Shown one piece after another: positions 17,567 to 24,847 of a DNA stretch of 64,000 nucleotides. Source of the DNA: Pseudomarimonas salicorniae (GTDB lineage Bacteria; Pseudomonadota; Gammaproteobacteria; Xanthomonadales; Xanthomonadaceae); the NCBI RefSeq assembly GCF_023156535.1, contig NZ_JALNMH010000014.1:62001-126000 (forward strand), read 5' to 3'. The position numbers were made by a program, and so were the translations under genes. The notes under the pieces are model-generated. The model saw only the letters and a list, made by a program, of their open reading frames with translations. It made no database searches and was not told the origin of the DNA. The number at the start of each line of letters is the position of its first letter. The stretch's first letter is position 1.

Positions 17567-17632
17567 TGGGCGGGGTCGCGAGCGGGTCGCTCGACGAATC
17601 CGCGGGTTATTCCCTAGCGCGAGGCCGCCCGA

Positions 17633-18580
17633 TCAGGCGGCGTCCATTTCCTCGACCGCCTGCGCGAGGCGCACGCGTACGTACTCCGCAAGGTCGGCAG
17701 GGCTGAACTTGGCGACGAAGGCATCGGCGCCCACCCGCTCGACCATGGCGTTGTTGAAGATGCCGGACAGCGAGGTGTGCAGCAGCACGTAGAGATCGGC
17801 GAGCCGGGCATCGCGACGGATTTCCGTCGTCAGGGTGTAGCCGTCCATCGACGGCATCTCGATGTCCGAAATCACCATGGCGTAGCGCTCGGTGACATCC
17901 TCGCCCTGGGTGGCCAGCGATTTCAGGTGGTCGAGCGCCTGGCGACCGTCCGGCAGCAGCACCGCCTCGACGCCCAGCTCCTCGAGCACGCGCTGAATCT
18001 GGGTGCGCGCCACGCGCGAGTCATCGACCACCAGCACGCGCAGCCCGGTGCCGATGAACTCGCCGGCACCGGGCAGCCCGGAGCCGACCTCGAGCGGGCG
18101 GATCTGCCTCGCCTCGGCGAGGATTCGCTCGACGTCGAGGATCTGGATCAGCTCGCCCTGGTAGCGGGTGACTGCGGTCAGGTGGGTAGTGCCCTGACCG
18201 TGCTCCGGTGGCGGATGGACCTCCTCCACCGCGATATTGACGATGCGTTCGACCGAGCTGACCAGGAAGCCCTGGATGGAGCGGTTGAATTCGGTCACCA
18301 CCAGGTACTGGGCATCGGCCTCGTTCGAGGCGGGGTGGGAGATCGCCTGGCCGAGGTCGATCACCGGCACCGTGCGGCCGCGGATGTCCGCGCTGCCGAG
18401 TACCTGCGGGGGCGCGTGGGGCAGGGCGAACAGGGTGGGGCGGCGCAGCACCTCCTGCACCTTGAATACGTTGACCCCGAACAGCTGTTTGCCGCCGAGC
18501 CGGAAAAGCAGCAGCGCCAACCGGTTGTGGCCGGCCAGGCGGGTTCGCTGATCGATGCGGTTCAGCAGGTCGCGCGACAT
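17633..18580 (-). CDS. cheV: Chemotaxis coupling protein CheV
   Basis: CheV (315 residues) joins a CheW-like coupling domain (about 15-160, with FGVNVFKVQEVLR and IRGRTVPVIDLGQAI) to a receiver domain (about 180-310). It links chemoreceptors to CheA in the cytoplasm and can be phosphorylated. The phospho-acceptor is Asp239 (MVISDIEMPSMDG) with the acidic pair Asp186-Asp187. The start is placed at ATG 18580 (GGAG upstream), because the in-frame extension to 18664 would run through the divergent flgA promoter. It lies between flgB and flgA, a common location in flagellated Gammaproteobacteria. Confidence 0.95.
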   Translation of the reverse strand: MSRDLLNRIDQRTRLAGHNRLALLLFRLGGKQLFGVNVFKVQEVLRRPTLFALPHAPPQVLGSADIRGRTVPVIDLGQAISHPASNEADAQYLVVTEFNRSIQGFLVSSVERIVNIAVEEVHPPPEHGQGTTHLTAVTRYQGELIQILDVERILAEARQIRPLEVGSGLPGAGEFIGTGLRVLVVDDSRVARTQIQRVLEELGVEAVLLPDGRQALDHLKSLATQGEDVTERYAMVISDIEMPSMDGYTLTTEIRRDARLADLYVLLHTSLSGIFNNAMVERVGADAFVAKFSPADLAEYVRVRLAQAVEEMDAA

Positions 18581-18616
18581 GACGACTCCATCGGCAGGGG
18601 GTCGGAATACTTGAGG

Positions 18617-18632
18617 CGGCACGTCCCTTGCA
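18617..18632 (+). promoter_or_regulatory. RpoN (sigma-54) promoter of flgA
   Basis: CGGCACGTCCCTTGCA matches TGGCAYR-N4-TTGCW except for the first base. The flgA ATG is 36 bases further on. It lies in the 87-base gap between divergent cheV and flgA. Confidence 0.82.
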
Positions 18633-18667
18633 TCGCCCCGGCACCGCTTCAACACGCCGGGCATGTC

Positions 18668-19315
18668 ATGGTTCGCTGGTCCTCCCTGCTCATACTAGTA
18701 CCGTTTGCCGTTCACGGGGCGGCAACCTTTCATCCGGTCGACGACATCGCGCGCGCCGCCGAGTCGGCCCTGGCCGCCGGGCCGGACACCGAGGTGGCTG
18801 CGGCGGTCGACCCCGGCTTGCGGCTGCCGGCCTGCAGCGCTGAGCTGGCCGCGGTGATGCAGAGCGCCACGACCGCCGAGGTCGCCTGCCCGACGGAGGG
18901 TTGGCGACTCTATGTTCCGCTGCGCGTGCAGCGCTACGAGTCGGTCTACGTGCTGCGTCGGCCGGTGGCTTCCGGCGAGCGCATCGGTGGCGACATGGTG
19001 GCCGTCGAGCGCCGCGAGGTTTCGCGCCTGCCGGGCGGAGTCATTCCGGCCAATCAGCCGCTGGACGGGCTGACCGCACGCCGCGCCCTGGCGCCCGGTA
19101 GCGTGCTCATGAGCCATGACGCCCAATCGCCCCGGGTGATCCGGCGCGGCGACCCGGTGGTTCTGGTTTCCCGCGCCGGCGGCATCGAGGTGCGGGCCAA
19201 CGGAAAGGCGCTGGGCGCGGCCGGGGTGGACGAACGGGTCAGCGTCGAGAACATCAGCTCCCGGCGGGTGGTCAACGGCCAGGTGCTGCCCAGCGGGGAA
19301 GTCCTGGTGCGCTGA
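18668..19315 (+). CDS. flgA: Flagellar P-ring assembly chaperone FlgA
   Basis: FlgA (215 residues) is a periplasmic chaperone needed for the P ring. A signal peptide is visible (MVRWSSLLILVPFAVHGAAT). The C-terminal SAF-type domain is conserved: LRRPVASGERIGGDMV, then LDGLTARRALAPGSVL and RRVVNGQVLPSGEVLVR. The ATG 18668 is chosen because it places the signal peptide at the N-terminus and follows the RpoN promoter. The ribosome site is weak. Confidence 0.94.
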   Translation: MVRWSSLLILVPFAVHGAATFHPVDDIARAAESALAAGPDTEVAAAVDPGLRLPACSAELAAVMQSATTAEVACPTEGWRLYVPLRVQRYESVYVLRRPVASGERIGGDMVAVERREVSRLPGGVIPANQPLDGLTARRALAPGSVLMSHDAQSPRVIRRGDPVVLVSRAGGIEVRANGKALGAAGVDERVSVENISSRRVVNGQVLPSGEVLVR

Positions 19316-19345
19316 ATGCGGATGCGCAAGTGTGACGCGGTCGAC

Positions 19346-19372
19346 TAAAGTTCTGCCGCGGGCGGCCGATAA
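19346..19372 (+). promoter_or_regulatory. FliA (sigma-28) promoter of flgM
   Basis: TAAAGTTC (19346-19353) and GCCGATAA (19365-19372) are separated by 11 bases. This is identical in both boxes to the fliC promoter. It lies 30 bases before the flgM ATG, so FliA activates its own anti-sigma factor in a feedback loop. Confidence 0.94.
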
Positions 19373-19401
19373 GGTCCGCAGAAGCTCTGGAGAAGTCCGA
19401 C

Positions 19402-19704
19402 ATGAACACCAAGATCGACGGTTTGACATCACCCGTCACCCGCTCGACCGGATCCCCGGCCAAGGCCCCGGCAGCGCCGGCGCCCGGCAAGGGCGGGGCG
19501 GCTGCGGGCGTCGATGACAGCGTCAAGCTGAGCGGGGATGCGGTGGACATCGTGGCATTGGCCAAGAGCATGGGTGGCGCCCCCGCCTTCGACGCGGCCA
19601 AGGTGCAGGCAGTGCGTACGGCGCTGGAGACGGGCACCTACCGCATCGACGCCCAGGATATTGCCCGTCGACTGGTCCAGCTGGAACGCCAGCTGGGACT
19701 GTAA
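19402..19704 (+). CDS. flgM: Anti-sigma-28 factor FlgM
   Basis: FlgM (100 residues) binds and inhibits FliA until the hook is finished, then is exported. The N-terminal half is unstructured and Pro/Ala/Gly rich. The C-terminal half is the sigma-binding part (DDSVKLSGDAVDIVALAK, then ALETGTYRIDAQDIARRLV). The start MNTKIDGL at 19402 has a GGAG ribosome site. It is followed by flgN, as in many species. Confidence 0.95.
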   Translation: MNTKIDGLTSPVTRSTGSPAKAPAAPAPGKGGAAAGVDDSVKLSGDAVDIVALAKSMGGAPAFDAAKVQAVRTALETGTYRIDAQDIARRLVQLERQLGL

Positions 19705-19717
19705 AGGAGTGTCGCCG

Positions 19718-20050
19718 ATGGTCGCCCAGGCAATCGATGCCCTGTCCTATGCGCTCGAGGACGAGCGCCGTGCCTTGGCCAGCAATGATGCCGAGGCGCT
19801 GCTCGACGCGAACCGCGCCAAGCTATCGGCGCTGCAGGTGCTGGAGGGAAACCCGCCGCCGCCGGAAAGCCACCAGCGCCTGCGTGAGCTGATGGACCTC
19901 AACCGGGCCAACGGCAACCTGCTGGCGCGCCGCCAGCGCGAGGTGCGCTGGGCCCTGCGACACCTCGGCCGCACCGAAACCGCCAGCGGCTATGCGCGTG
20001 ATGGCCGACTGTCCTCCGTGGCCTCCGGGCGAGCGCTCGGCATCGGCTGA
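19718..20050 (+). CDS. flgN: Flagellar export chaperone FlgN
   Basis: FlgN (110 residues) is the cytoplasmic chaperone that delivers FlgK and FlgL to the export gate. The protein is a helical, Leu/Glu/Arg-rich chain (ALEDERRALASNDAEALLDA, RELMDLNRANGNLLARRQRE) ending in a low-complexity tail. The ATG 19718 has an AGGAG ribosome site 8 bases upstream and lies 13 bases after flgM. Sequence identity in this family is low, so position supports the call as much as the sequence does. Confidence 0.88.
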   Translation: MVAQAIDALSYALEDERRALASNDAEALLDANRAKLSALQVLEGNPPPPESHQRLRELMDLNRANGNLLARRQREVRWALRHLGRTETASGYARDGRLSSVASGRALGIG

Positions 20051-20129
20051 TTGTGCCGGCCGGCCTCTGCGCCGGCGTCTTCAGGTCCACTCCATCTCGT
20101 TGCGCTGCAGCCTTGCGTAGACTGTAGCG

Positions 20130-21383
20130 ATGGAAGCTTCTGCCAAGGACATACTCGTCGCCGGAGGCGGTGTCATCGGCCTGAGCTGCGCGCTTGAGCT
20201 GCTTGAACGCGGCCGCGAGGTCACCGTAATCGACGCCGGCCGACTCGGCGGCGGAGCCTCGCACGGCAACTGCGGCACCATCACGCCCAGCCACGCTCCG
20301 CCGCTCGCCGGTCCCGGCGTGATCGGCCAGGCCCTGCGCTGGATGCTGCGCTCGGACGCCCCGCTGTACATCCGGCCGCGCTGGGATCCGATGCTCTGGC
20401 GTTGGCTGCTCGGCTTCGCCGCGCGCTGCAACCGGCGCGACTGGCTGGCCAGCAGCCAGGCCAAGGGCGCCCTGCTGACCGCCTCGCGCCGCGCCCTGCA
20501 GGACTGGGTGGAGCGATTCGGCCTGGAGTGCGAGTTCCGACCCAGCGGGCTGATCTATGCCTTTCGCACGCAGCGCATGTTCGACGAGCACGCCGGCTAC
20601 GCCGACATGCTCCGGCAGCTCGGTGTCGAAACCGAGGTCTGGGCGCCCGAACGCCTGCGTGCCGAGGAGCCCGCCCTCAAGGACGGCATGGCCGGAGGCC
20701 TGCACTTCCCCGGCGATGCCTGCCTGCGCCCGGATGCGCTGGTTCGTGGCCTGGCCCAGCGCGTGCGCGAGCGCGGCGGCGAGATTGTTGAAGGCTGTTC
20801 GATCGATCGCGTATCCGCCGAGCCACGGCGCGCCTGGGTGGCGCTCTCCGATGGTCGCCAATTGGACGCGCGGCACCTGGTGCTGGCCACCGGGGCCTGG
20901 TCGCCGCGCTGGTCCCGGCAGCTCGGCCTGCGTATTCCGATCCAGCCCGGCAAGGGATATTCGATGACCTATGAGCGGCCCGACCAGGCCCCGCGCCGCC
21001 CGCTGGTGCTGAAGGAGCGCTCGGTGTGCGTCACCGCCTGGGGCAGCGGATTCCGTCTCGGCAGCACGATGGAGTTCAGCGGCTACGACGATCGCCTCGA
21101 CCCGGTGCGCCTGGGCGCGCTCGAACGCGGTGCCTCGGAGTACCTGCACCAGCCGACCGGCCCCTCGCGGGTCGAGCAGTGGTACGGCTGGCGGCCGATG
21201 TGCGTGGATGACCTGCCCCTGATCGGCCCGCTGCCGGGGCGCGAGTCGGTGCTGGTGGCGACCGGCCACGGCATGATGGGCGTGAGCATGTCGACCGCCA
21301 CCGCCCAGCTGGTCGGGGCAATGGTCTGCGGGGATGCGCTGCCCGTCGACGCCCACGCCTTCCGCCCCGAGCGCTTCCACTAA
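20130..21383 (+). CDS. FAD-dependent D-amino acid dehydrogenase-like oxidoreductase (DAO/DadA family)
   Basis: The 417-residue protein has the FAD-binding Rossmann motif at the N-terminus (ILVAGGGVIGLSCALELL, Gly12-Gly17) and the GGGASHGNCG segment typical of DadA-like enzymes. The C-terminal FAD contact region YGWRPMCVDDLPLIGPLP and ATGHGMMGVSMS fits the same family. These flavoenzymes oxidise D-amino acids, glycine or D-hydroxyproline to imino/keto acids, often passing electrons to the respiratory chain. No racemase or hydroxyproline genes are beside it, so the substrate is unknown. It stands 80 bases after flgN and 34 bases before the deformylase gene, possibly as a two-gene unit. Confidence 0.85.
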   Translation: MEASAKDILVAGGGVIGLSCALELLERGREVTVIDAGRLGGGASHGNCGTITPSHAPPLAGPGVIGQALRWMLRSDAPLYIRPRWDPMLWRWLLGFAARCNRRDWLASSQAKGALLTASRRALQDWVERFGLECEFRPSGLIYAFRTQRMFDEHAGYADMLRQLGVETEVWAPERLRAEEPALKDGMAGGLHFPGDACLRPDALVRGLAQRVRERGGEIVEGCSIDRVSAEPRRAWVALSDGRQLDARHLVLATGAWSPRWSRQLGLRIPIQPGKGYSMTYERPDQAPRRPLVLKERSVCVTAWGSGFRLGSTMEFSGYDDRLDPVRLGALERGASEYLHQPTGPSRVEQWYGWRPMCVDDLPLIGPLPGRESVLVATGHGMMGVSMSTATAQLVGAMVCGDALPVDAHAFRPERFH

Positions 21384-21417
21384 GGCAAGGGCCGAGCCGG
21401 GGCACTACACTCTCAAG

Positions 21418-22236
21418 ATGGACGACTTCTGCCTGGAACGCGGCCGTCTGCCGCTGCTGCTGAGCCTGCCCCACGACGGCGTCATGCTGCCCGGGGACAT
21501 CATCCGTCGCTTGACGCCCGAGGCGCGCGCGGTGCCCGACACCGACTGGCATGTCGGTCGGCTCTATGCCTTCGCCCGTCAGCTGGGTGCCTCGGTGCTG
21601 CGGCCCACCTGGTCGCGCTATGTGGTCGACCTCAACCGGCCGCCCGACGATGTCAGCCTCTATCCGGGGCGCGCGACCACCGGCCTCTGCCCGGCGCGCC
21701 GCTTCACCGGCGACCCGCTCTACCTGCCCGGCGAAGAGCCCTGTGCCGAAGAGATCGCCGAGCGCGTGACGCGTTACTGGCAGCCCTATCACTCGGCGCT
21801 GCGCGAGGAGCTGGACCGACTGCGCGACCTGCACGGCTACGTCCTGCTCTGGGAGGGTCACTCGATCCGCTCCGAGGTGCCCTGGCTGTTCGAGGGCCGG
21901 CTTCCGGACCTCAACCTCGGCACGGCCGAGGGCAGCAGCTGCAGCCAGCCGGTGGAGCAGCGAATCCAGGCGGTGTGCGCCGGGCAGGAGGCCTATACCT
22001 GGGTGCTCAACGGGCGCTTCAAGGGTGGCTATATCACCCGCCATTACGGCGATCCCGAAGGCGGCATCGATGCGGTCCAGCTGGAACTGGCGCAGTGCAC
22101 CTACATGGACGAGGACAGCACGGCCTTTGACGCGGCCCGCGCCGCCCGACTTCAGCCCGTGCTTTCGGCCCTGATCGAGGCCGCACTCGGACGCCGCCCG
22201 CGGATGGCCAGGCGGCTGGCGGCCAAGGCTGGCTGA
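21418..22236 (+). CDS. N-formylglutamate deformylase/amidohydrolase family protein (HutG type)
   Basis: The 272-residue protein matches the N-formylglutamate amidohydrolase family (LPLLLSLPHDG, TDWHVGRLYAFA, SRYVVDLNRPPDD, LWEGHSIRSEVPWLF, NGRFKGGYITRHYG). In the five-step histidine pathway this enzyme converts N-formyl-L-glutamate to glutamate and formate. No other hut gene is in the window. The start at ATG 21418 is chosen because the reading upstream overlaps the end of the oxidoreductase gene. It lies 34 bases after that gene and ends 17 bases before the inverted-repeat element at 22254. Confidence 0.88.
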   Translation: MDDFCLERGRLPLLLSLPHDGVMLPGDIIRRLTPEARAVPDTDWHVGRLYAFARQLGASVLRPTWSRYVVDLNRPPDDVSLYPGRATTGLCPARRFTGDPLYLPGEEPCAEEIAERVTRYWQPYHSALREELDRLRDLHGYVLLWEGHSIRSEVPWLFEGRLPDLNLGTAEGSSCSQPVEQRIQAVCAGQEAYTWVLNGRFKGGYITRHYGDPEGGIDAVQLELAQCTYMDEDSTAFDAARAARLQPVLSALIEAALGRRPRMARRLAAKAG

Positions 22237-22253
22237 CGCGGGATCGGCGCGCC

Positions 22254-22504
22254 TAACCCGGACATCTCATGAGGGGGCGCGGATGATCGCGCCGGACCTG
22301 GCGCCGAGGGCAAGGCGCGACGAGCCCAAGTGGTGGGCCCACTTCGGTGAGGAGCAACGCGGCGATCGGCGTCAGGGACAAGCGAGGGCCGCGCCAGCCA
22401 TGAATCGCTTCGGCGCGATGTGTCCAAAGCGGCGCTTCAGGGAATCCCCGACCAAAGGCCCAGTGCGGGGCGATTCATGGCGACCTCGTGAAATGTCCGG
22501 GTTA
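22254..22504. mobile_element. MITE-like element with 21-bp terminal inverted repeats
   Basis: The left end TAACCCGGACATCTCATGAGG (22254-22274) and the right end (22484-22504) are inverted copies matching at 19 of 21 positions. The 251-bp interior has no credible gene. A second inverted pair (GCCATGAATCGC near 22396 and GCGATTCATGGC near 22480) is nested inside. It fills most of the 344-base gap between the deformylase and DUF4139 genes. A TA at each outer edge may be a target duplication. I infer a non-autonomous transposable element; no transposase is in the window. Confidence 0.7.
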
Positions 22505-22580
22505 AACCCCGCTTCGCGTTCAGCTGCGTTGGATAGGATGCCGAAGCACTGCGGCACCCCATTCCATGAGGACCGACTCC

Positions 22581-24062
22581 ATGCGCCGAACGCTGCTTGC
22601 CCTCGCCATTGTCGCGCCCCTGGCCGCACAGGCCGAGGCCGACTACAGCCTCACCGTCTATTCCAGCGCCCAGCCCGGACAGATCGACACCGAGCGGCTG
22701 GCCCAGTACGGCGACCGCCTGCCGGGCTACGCCCTGGTTCGCGATGCCCGGAGCATGCGCCTTGAGCGCGGCGCCTCAACCCTGCGATTCACCGATGTGG
22801 CGGCGCGCATCGATCCGACCACGGTGAGCTTTGCATCAAAGACCGATCCCGAGGGCACCCGGGTGGTGGAGCAGGCCTACCAGTACGACCTGGTCAGCAG
22901 TGCCAGGCTGCTGCAGCGTTTCATCGGCGAGACCATCAGCGTCGACCAGCCGGTTGGCGACGGCCACGAGCGGATCAGCGGAACCCTGCTCTCGGCCGAC
23001 GGCGGCCTGACCCTGGCTCTGCCGGGCGGTGAGATCGCCACCCTCAACAGCTGGAGCGGGGTGCGTTTTCCCTCCCTGCCCGGCGGCCTGATCACCCGCC
23101 CGACCCTGGTCTGGACGCTCGATGCCCGGCGCGGCGGCGAGCACGAAGTGCAGGTGGCCTACCAGGCCAACGGGCTCACCTGGTGGTCCGACTACAACGT
23201 CACCCTCGACGAGACGCAGGGCTGCCGGATGGACCTCGGCGCCTGGGTCACCCTGGTCAACCAGTCCGGCGGCAGCTTTCCGAACGCCCGCCTCAAGCTG
23301 GTGGCGGGTGAGGTCAACCGCGCCCCGGTGCCGGCGCCGCCGGCGATGATGGCCCGCCGCGAGATGGTGGCCATGGACGCCATGGCCGACGAGGGCTTCA
23401 CCGAATCCGGCCTGTTCGAGTACCACCTCTACACCCTGGGTCGGCGTACCGATCTGCCGGACAACGCCACCAAGCAGATCGAGCTGTTCCCCACCGCCCG
23501 CGGCGTGCGCTGCAGCAAGCAGCTGGTGTTCACCGCGGCGCCGCAGATGAACGCCTACTACGGCGGCCCGCAACTCGACCAGGGCTATGCCGCCACCAGC
23601 CAGGGCGAGGTCGGTGCCTTCATCGAGTTCGAGAACCGCGAGGACAACGGGCTCGGCATGGCCCTGCCCGCCGGACGGGTGCGGGTCAACCAGGCCAGCG
23701 GCAGCGATGGCAGCCTCGAGTTCATCGGCGAGGACATGATCGGGCACACCCCGCGCAACGAGAAGCTCAGCCTGAAGCTGGGCAAGGCCTTCGACGTGGT
23801 CGGCGAGCGTCGTCAGGTCGATTTCCGGGTCGACACCGAAGCCCGCTGGCTGGAGGAGAGCTTCGAGGTCAGCGTGCGCAACCGCAAGGAGGAGCCGGTC
23901 GAGGTCCGCGTCCGCGAGTATGCCTACCGCTGGAGCCAGTGGACCCTGAAGTCGCAGAGTCACCCCTCCGACAAACGCGACGCCCAGACCTTCGACTTCC
24001 CGCTGAAGATCCCCGCCGACGGCGAGGTCAAGCTGCGCTACACCATTCGTTACACCTGGTGA
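22581..24062 (+). CDS. DUF4139 family exported protein
   Basis: The 493-residue protein has a signal peptide (MRRTLLALAIVAPLAAQAEA) and then the DUF4139 architecture, with LTWWSDYNVTL and AWVTLVNQSGGSFPNARLKL in the middle and paired beta-rich C-terminal strands (DFRVDTEARWLEESFEVSV, ... LRYTIRYTW). Family members are secreted or periplasmic and have no established activity. An in-frame ATG at 22566 is possible, but the ATG at 22581 has GAGGA ahead of it. The neighbouring element and repeats suggest it is transcribed alone. Confidence 0.85.
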   Translation: MRRTLLALAIVAPLAAQAEADYSLTVYSSAQPGQIDTERLAQYGDRLPGYALVRDARSMRLERGASTLRFTDVAARIDPTTVSFASKTDPEGTRVVEQAYQYDLVSSARLLQRFIGETISVDQPVGDGHERISGTLLSADGGLTLALPGGEIATLNSWSGVRFPSLPGGLITRPTLVWTLDARRGGEHEVQVAYQANGLTWWSDYNVTLDETQGCRMDLGAWVTLVNQSGGSFPNARLKLVAGEVNRAPVPAPPAMMARREMVAMDAMADEGFTESGLFEYHLYTLGRRTDLPDNATKQIELFPTARGVRCSKQLVFTAAPQMNAYYGGPQLDQGYAATSQGEVGAFIEFENREDNGLGMALPAGRVRVNQASGSDGSLEFIGEDMIGHTPRNEKLSLKLGKAFDVVGERRQVDFRVDTEARWLEESFEVSVRNRKEEPVEVRVREYAYRWSQWTLKSQSHPSDKRDAQTFDFPLKIPADGEVKLRYTIRYTW

Positions 24063-24143
24063 GGAAGCTGCACTCCGTTCGGGCGTGTTCGTTTCGGGCG
24101 CGGAGTGCGCCTTCGCCCCGGTCCATCAAGTGGGCCGGTTTCC

Positions 24144-24240
24144 TGTGGGAGTGCCCTTGGGCGCGACCGCGGCGTATCGGATTCACCCCAGACCTCGGCC
24201 AGAGCGGAACCCCGCGGTCGCGCCCAAGGGCGCTCCCACA
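24144..24240. repeat. R2 repeat (BIME-like, 97 bp)
   Basis: The two 29-base ends are inverted with one mismatch: TGTGGGAGTGCCCTTGGGCG at the left and CGCCCAAGGGCGCTCCCACA at the right. The centre reads ATTCACCCCAGACCTCGGCC. Copies or relatives are at 39895, 57245, 57666 and 57846. The layout is that of two inverted REP sequences with a conserved centre. Confidence 0.88.
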
Positions 24241-24269
24241 GTCGGGATTCGTCGGGCGTCAGCGAAGCC

Positions 24270-24342
24270 ACATTGGGTGTGCCTTGGAGCACCCAATGGG
24301 CCTTCGGACGGTACGTCGGTGCGGCCAGCCGCACCCTATGGG
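24270..24342. repeat. R3 repeat, copy b
   Basis: The left hairpin is TTGGGTGTGCC/GGAGCACCCAA and the right hairpin is GGTGCGGCCAGCCGCACC, ending in CTATGG. It is preceded by GGGCGTCAGCGAAG, which is repeated before copy c. Confidence 0.8.
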
Positions 24343-24366
24343 GCTTCGTTGGGCGTCAGCGAAGGC

Positions 24367-24440
24367 CCATAGAGCGTGCCTTGGCGCACCGATACGGGCG
24401 TTCGGAGGGTACGCCCGGTGCGGCCAGCCGCACCCTATGG
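24367..24440. repeat. R3 repeat, copy c
   Basis: This is a direct duplicate of copy b, with the same GATACGGGCGTTCGGAGGGT type centre and the GGTGCGGCCAGCCGCACC hairpin. It is followed by ATGTCTTCTTTGCGCCC, which also flanks the copy at 39791 in the opposite orientation. Confidence 0.8.
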
Positions 24441-24578
24441 ATGTCTTCTTTGCGCCCTTCCTTCGCCTTGGCGGGCAGGGGGAGACGTTGCGGGAGCCGA
24501 CCCGCGTGGAACGCGGGGCTCCCTGTTCCGCCCGGGCTGCTCGCCATCAACCCATCGACTCGGGCATCGGCGCGCGCC

Positions 24579-24631
24579 AAAAAAATGCCACCCGGCCGAA
24601 CCGGGCGGGGCCGGGCTCGGGCCAGGGTGGC
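24579..24631 (-). terminator. Intrinsic terminator, probably for the patatin gene
   Basis: On the leftward strand a long GC-rich stem closed by GCCACCC/GGGTGGC (24631-24625 and 24593-24587) is followed by ATTTTTTT (24586-24579). It is the only well-formed terminator on this strand downstream of the patatin stop at 24848, about 215 bases further on. Confidence 0.65.
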
Positions 24632-24758
24632 GAGCGAGGGTGACAGGACCACCGCGCCGGGAAGGGACCGGGGCGTGGACCGGGGCGAAGCATTCCGCGT
24701 GCCCGGCTCAGATCCTGAGACGGTGGGTAAAGCGCCGCTTGATGGGGCAGGGTGGCTG

Positions 24759-24800
24759 ATAAGATGCCTAAAAAACATATATTTAGGAAGTATATCTAAA
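24759..24800. other. AT-rich patch with a CCTAAA/TTTAGG palindrome
   Basis: In GC-rich surroundings the 40 bases 24761-24800 contain about 22 percent G+C. They include CCTAAA (24767-24772) and its inverse TTTAGG (24782-24787) around an AT-only centre, then TATATCTAAA. It lies about 50 bases beyond the end of the patatin gene. It could be a binding or recombination site or a remnant of transferred DNA; nothing identifies it. Confidence 0.6.
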
Positions 24801-24847
24801 GCTGTTTCGCACATGCGTGCAGCGTGTTGGGAGCGCGCCGCCAGGTC

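Larger units (their letters stand above)
24063..24847. other. Gene-free repeat nest between DUF4139 gene and patatin
   Basis: These 785 bases hold an R2 element, two R3 elements, a GC-rich hairpin around 24491-24523 (GGGAGCC/GGCTCCC), an intrinsic terminator for the patatin gene, and an AT-rich patch. Apparent reading frames across the region follow the repeats and have no recognisable product, so I annotate none. Confidence 0.75.

Noticed and set aside
18581-18667. A second RpoN-like site on the leftward strand for cheV
   Set aside because: The best candidate lacks the TGGCA element; I could not support it.
22283-22765. A 160-codon frame across the inverted-repeat element
   Set aside because: It runs through the element and into the DUF4139 gene in another frame; composition is non-protein-like.
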